This document shows, one piece after another, positions 32,013 through 32,054 of a DNA stretch of 32,054 nucleotides; position 1 is the stretch's first letter, and each line of letters starts with the position of its first letter. Both the position numbers and the translations under genes were made by a program. Source of the stretch: Gonapodya sp. JEL0774 (Eukaryota > Monoblepharomycota > Monoblepharidomycetes > Monoblepharidales > Gonapodyaceae); assembly GCA_027604505.1 (NCBI GenBank), contig JADIIX010000194.1:1-32054 (forward strand). Direction: 5' to 3'. The notes beneath the pieces were generated by a model. It saw only the letters and a list, made by a program, of their open reading frames with translations, ran no database searches and had not been told where the DNA came from.

Positions 32013-32054
32013 CTGGGGGGAGGTGTGGAGGTGGGGGCAGTTCATTACGAGGGA

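Noticed and set aside
1-32054. tRNA or rRNA genes
   Set aside because: I looked for cloverleaf-type or conserved rRNA stretches while reading and saw none I could support.

Overview
This window is nuclear eukaryotic DNA, most likely from a flagellated early-diverging fungus (a chytrid-like organism). The genes are broken by many short GT-AG introns, mostly 45-110 nt. Two genes serve only cilia or flagella (IFT122, CFAP298), while the Set2-type methyltransferase with an SRI domain, the Pol I subunit A49, TOR and the Rab escort protein are of a kind expected in a fungus. The lineage call is inference; no rRNA or tRNA gene was seen that would settle it.

Layout. Positions 1-4198 are repeat-derived: a long fold-back inverted repeat, a broken IS630/Tc1-type transposase, a broken gene that looks like a Fanzor (eukaryotic TnpB-like) nuclease, then decayed reading frames on the minus strand. 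From 4199 the window is dense with genes: Rab escort protein (+), RNA polymerase I subunit A49 (-), SETD2/Set2 (+), IFT122 (+), CFAP298 (-), TOR kinase (+), a NIPA-type magnesium transporter (+), and the 3' part of a second NIPA paralogue (-) running off the right edge. I rebuilt each gene exon by exon from the sequence. Every accepted splice has GT and AG ends and keeps the reading frame, and each complete model has a length divisible by three (563, 398, 841, 1192, 334, 2364 and 445 aa).

Gene order is alternately convergent and divergent: REP and A49 stops are only 25 bp apart; A49/SETD2 and CFAP298/TOR share short divergent intergenic regions; IFT122/CFAP298 and the two NIPA genes face each other tail to tail. 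The genes cover vesicle traffic, rRNA synthesis, chromatin during elongation, intraflagellar transport and dynein-arm assembly, growth control and Mg2+ transport. They are not one pathway, apart from the adjacent flagellar pair.

Most notable are the transposase/Fanzor-like relic at the left end, four regularly spaced SUMO-consensus lysines in SETD2, and the right-hand NIPA copy, which differs sharply from its neighbour in base composition and intron content.
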